This document shows, piece by piece, positions 62,704-64,000 of a DNA stretch of 64,000 bases; positions within the stretch are counted from its first letter, which is position 1; every line of letters starts with the position of its first letter. Under the pieces are notes generated by a model. The model saw only the letters and a list, made by a program, of their open reading frames with translations, was not told where the DNA came from and ran no database searches. Location of the stretch: positions 2,673,501 to 2,737,500 of the forward strand of contig NZ_CP031416.1 in assembly GCF_003367375.1 (NCBI RefSeq), given 5' to 3'. Origin of the DNA: Gallaecimonas mangrovi (GTDB taxonomy: Bacteria > Pseudomonadota > Gammaproteobacteria > Enterobacterales > Gallaecimonadaceae). Position numbers and translations under genes: made by a program.

Positions 62704-63499
62704 AACCGGGCTGTTGTTATTGGCCACGGTTTTGCTGGCAGCTTGTTCATCCACCCCTGATAGCGGTACTAGCCAACAGGGGCGTTACCGCCAGCAGCAT
62801 GATGCCTACCCGGTTGATGTGCCGAAACTTGATAATGTCACCAACGCGAAAGTGATTGCCGAGCCTTATTCCAAACAAGGCAACCGCGATTACGAGCTGC
62901 GTGGGCACTTTTATAAAATACTCAAAAACCCGATTGGCTTTACCCAGGAAGGTTACGCCTCCTGGTATGGCACCAAGTTCCATGGCTACCACACCTCCAA
63001 CGGCGAGGTGTACGACATGTATGCCATGACGGGTGCTCACAAAACCTTGCCGCTGCCGAGTTTTGTGCGTGTCACCAATCTGGATAATGGCAAACAGGTT
63101 GTGGTGCGGATTAACGACCGCGGCCCTTTCCATCAGGGCCGTATTATCGATTTGTCCTATGCTGCTGCCTACAAGCTCGACATGCTCAAACAAGGCACCG
63201 CCCGGGTTAAGCTGGAAGTGGTGACAGCGCCGCAAAAAGAAACGGTGTTAGCCCCTATCAAGGCTAAAAACCCCATTTTTATTCAAGTGGTTGCCAGCAG
63301 CGATAAAGACAGGGCCACGGCGGCAGCCAAGCATTATGCCGCCATGGCCAATAGCAGCTACCAGCTGGTTTTTGATCAAGGCTTGTACAAGGTACAGCTG
63401 GGGCCAGTGGCCGATGAGCTAAAAGCGGAAACCATGATTGAACAGCTAAAAAAACAAGGGGTAACTCACCCCTTTAAAGTTTATGCGGAACCTCAGTGA
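62693..63499 (+). CDS. rlpA: RlpA septal-ring lipoprotein (DPBB and SPOR)
   Basis: 268 residues. Lipoprotein signal with lipobox LAAC (Cys18). Double-psi beta-barrel (about 80-180): EGYASWYGTKFHGYHTSNGEVYDMYAMTGAHKTLPLPS and VVRINDRGPFHQGRIIDLS; a lytic-transglycosylase-like domain specific for naked glycans in relatives. C-terminal SPOR domain (about 195-268; IFIQVVASSDKDRA) targets septal peptidoglycan. It overlaps mltB by 11 bases. Confidence 0.95.
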   Translation: MTNKTGLLLLATVLLAACSSTPDSGTSQQGRYRQQHDAYPVDVPKLDNVTNAKVIAEPYSKQGNRDYELRGHFYKILKNPIGFTQEGYASWYGTKFHGYHTSNGEVYDMYAMTGAHKTLPLPSFVRVTNLDNGKQVVVRINDRGPFHQGRIIDLSYAAAYKLDMLKQGTARVKLEVVTAPQKETVLAPIKAKNPIFIQVVASSDKDRATAAAKHYAAMANSSYQLVFDQGLYKVQLGPVADELKAETMIEQLKKQGVTHPFKVYAEPQ

Positions 63500-63559
63500 G
63501 CGACTGGGGTCAACATCCCTTGATGCCTCTGGTAACCTACACAAAATCGAAATAAGAAG

Positions 63560-64000
63560 ATGATTCTACCTATGCGCAATGCCCTTCTCTCTTTAAGCCT
63601 GCTTGGCTTAACCGCCTTTTCTGTTCAGGCAGCACGTATTGTCCCTGATGCGCCTCAGGTTGACGCCAAAGCCTATGTGCTAATGGACTATAACTCAGGC
63701 AAAATTCTGGCAGAGAACAATGGTGACAAGCGCCTGCCGCCGGCATCCCTAACCAAGATGATGACCAGCTATGTCATTGGTAAGGAAATCAAAGATGGCC
63801 GTATCAAACGTACCGATATGGTTACTATTTCCAAAAATGCCTGGGCTAAAAACTTTCCCGAGTCCTCCAAAATGTTTATTGAGGTCGGCACTCAGGTCAG
63901 CGTTGGCGAGCTGAACAAAGGCATTATCATCGATTCGGGCAACGATGCTTGTGTAGCCATGGCCGAATACATCGCTGGCACCGTTGGCGGCTTTGCTGAC
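63560..64000 (+). CDS. dacA: D-alanyl-D-alanine carboxypeptidase (PBP5/6 type), 3' end outside window
   Basis: First 147 residues. Signal peptide ending VQAA (about 25), then transpeptidase-like domain with the nucleophile Ser63 and Lys66 in PASLTKMM and the second motif in IDSGNDACVAMAEY. It trims the terminal D-Ala from pentapeptides. The start at 63560 has AATAAGAAG upstream; ATG 63572 is an alternative. The gene runs off the window end. Conserved neighbour of rlpA as in E. coli. Confidence 0.95.
   Translation, partial: MILPMRNALLSLSLLGLTAFSVQAARIVPDAPQVDAKAYVLMDYNSGKILAENNGDKRLPPASLTKMMTSYVIGKEIKDGRIKRTDMVTISKNAWAKNFPESSKMFIEVGTQVSVGELNKGIIIDSGNDACVAMAEYIAGTVGGFAD

Overview
The window is chromosomal DNA from a gammaproteobacterium. 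The blocks betA, leu operon, rplY-pth-ychF, the Met/Leu/Gln tRNA operon next to ubiF-miaB-ybeZ-ybeY-ybeX-lnt, and ybeL-leuS-lptE-holA-nadD-rsfS-rlmH-mrdA-mrdB-mltB-rlpA-dacA match E. coli-type synteny. The surrounding content (TorF-like porin, PHA synthase operon, DUF3718 protein, GGDEF and chemotaxis genes) suggests a marine or soil relative of the Aeromonadales/Alteromonadales. Gallaecimonas is a plausible genus, but this is an inference from general character, not from a search. Housekeeping DNA is GC-rich; the accessory block at about 6.5-10.9 kb is visibly AT-rich.

Layout. 1-1.5 kb: 3' end of betA and a small porin. 1.5-6.3 kb: leucine operon in the order leuA-leuC-leuD-leuB, preceded by a promoter, a leucine-rich leader peptide and a perfect antiterminator/terminator pair. 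6.3-10.9 kb: five leftward cassettes separated by attC sites, with no integrase in view (a CALIN-type array); one attC is split by a complete IS3-family element with a 3-bp target duplication. 10.9-12.0 kb: gene-less DNA with hairpins, an orphan LexA-type box and a dispersed repeat. 12.0-16.4 kb: DUF885 protein, rplY-pth-ychF. 16.5-21.4 kb: a membrane protein of unknown function and a Fur-box-controlled iron-uptake operon (TonB receptor, two small membrane proteins, PepSY-TM protein). 21.5-28.4 kb: Tle1/DUF2235 lipase and the operon phaC, maoC-pta fusion, acetate/butyrate-type kinase, fabI.

28.5-43.9 kb: mixed metabolism and signalling. This holds a 3-methyladenine glycosylase, idi with a MarR regulator, a divergent UbiX-type prenyltransferase, a HAD phosphatase, a MASE1-GGDEF cyclase, a beta-propeller protein, an MFS transporter, a VOC protein with a divergent LysR gene, two tandem Cache chemoreceptors, and uxaC-uxuB. 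44.2-52.6 kb: six tRNAs with a stringent-type promoter, a gamma-glutamylcyclotransferase-like gene, a tandem repeat, ubiF, and the miaB-lnt operon. 52.6-64 kb: ybeL and the leuS-to-dacA envelope operon. Within it, lptE carries a one-base frameshift in a G run.

The most interesting part is the integron-like array. It has recognisable R boxes, hairpin arms with extrahelical bases, an IS inside an attC site, a PIN-like nuclease cassette, a lipoprotein cassette and three unknown cassettes. The leu attenuator and the lptE frameshift are the next clearest observations.
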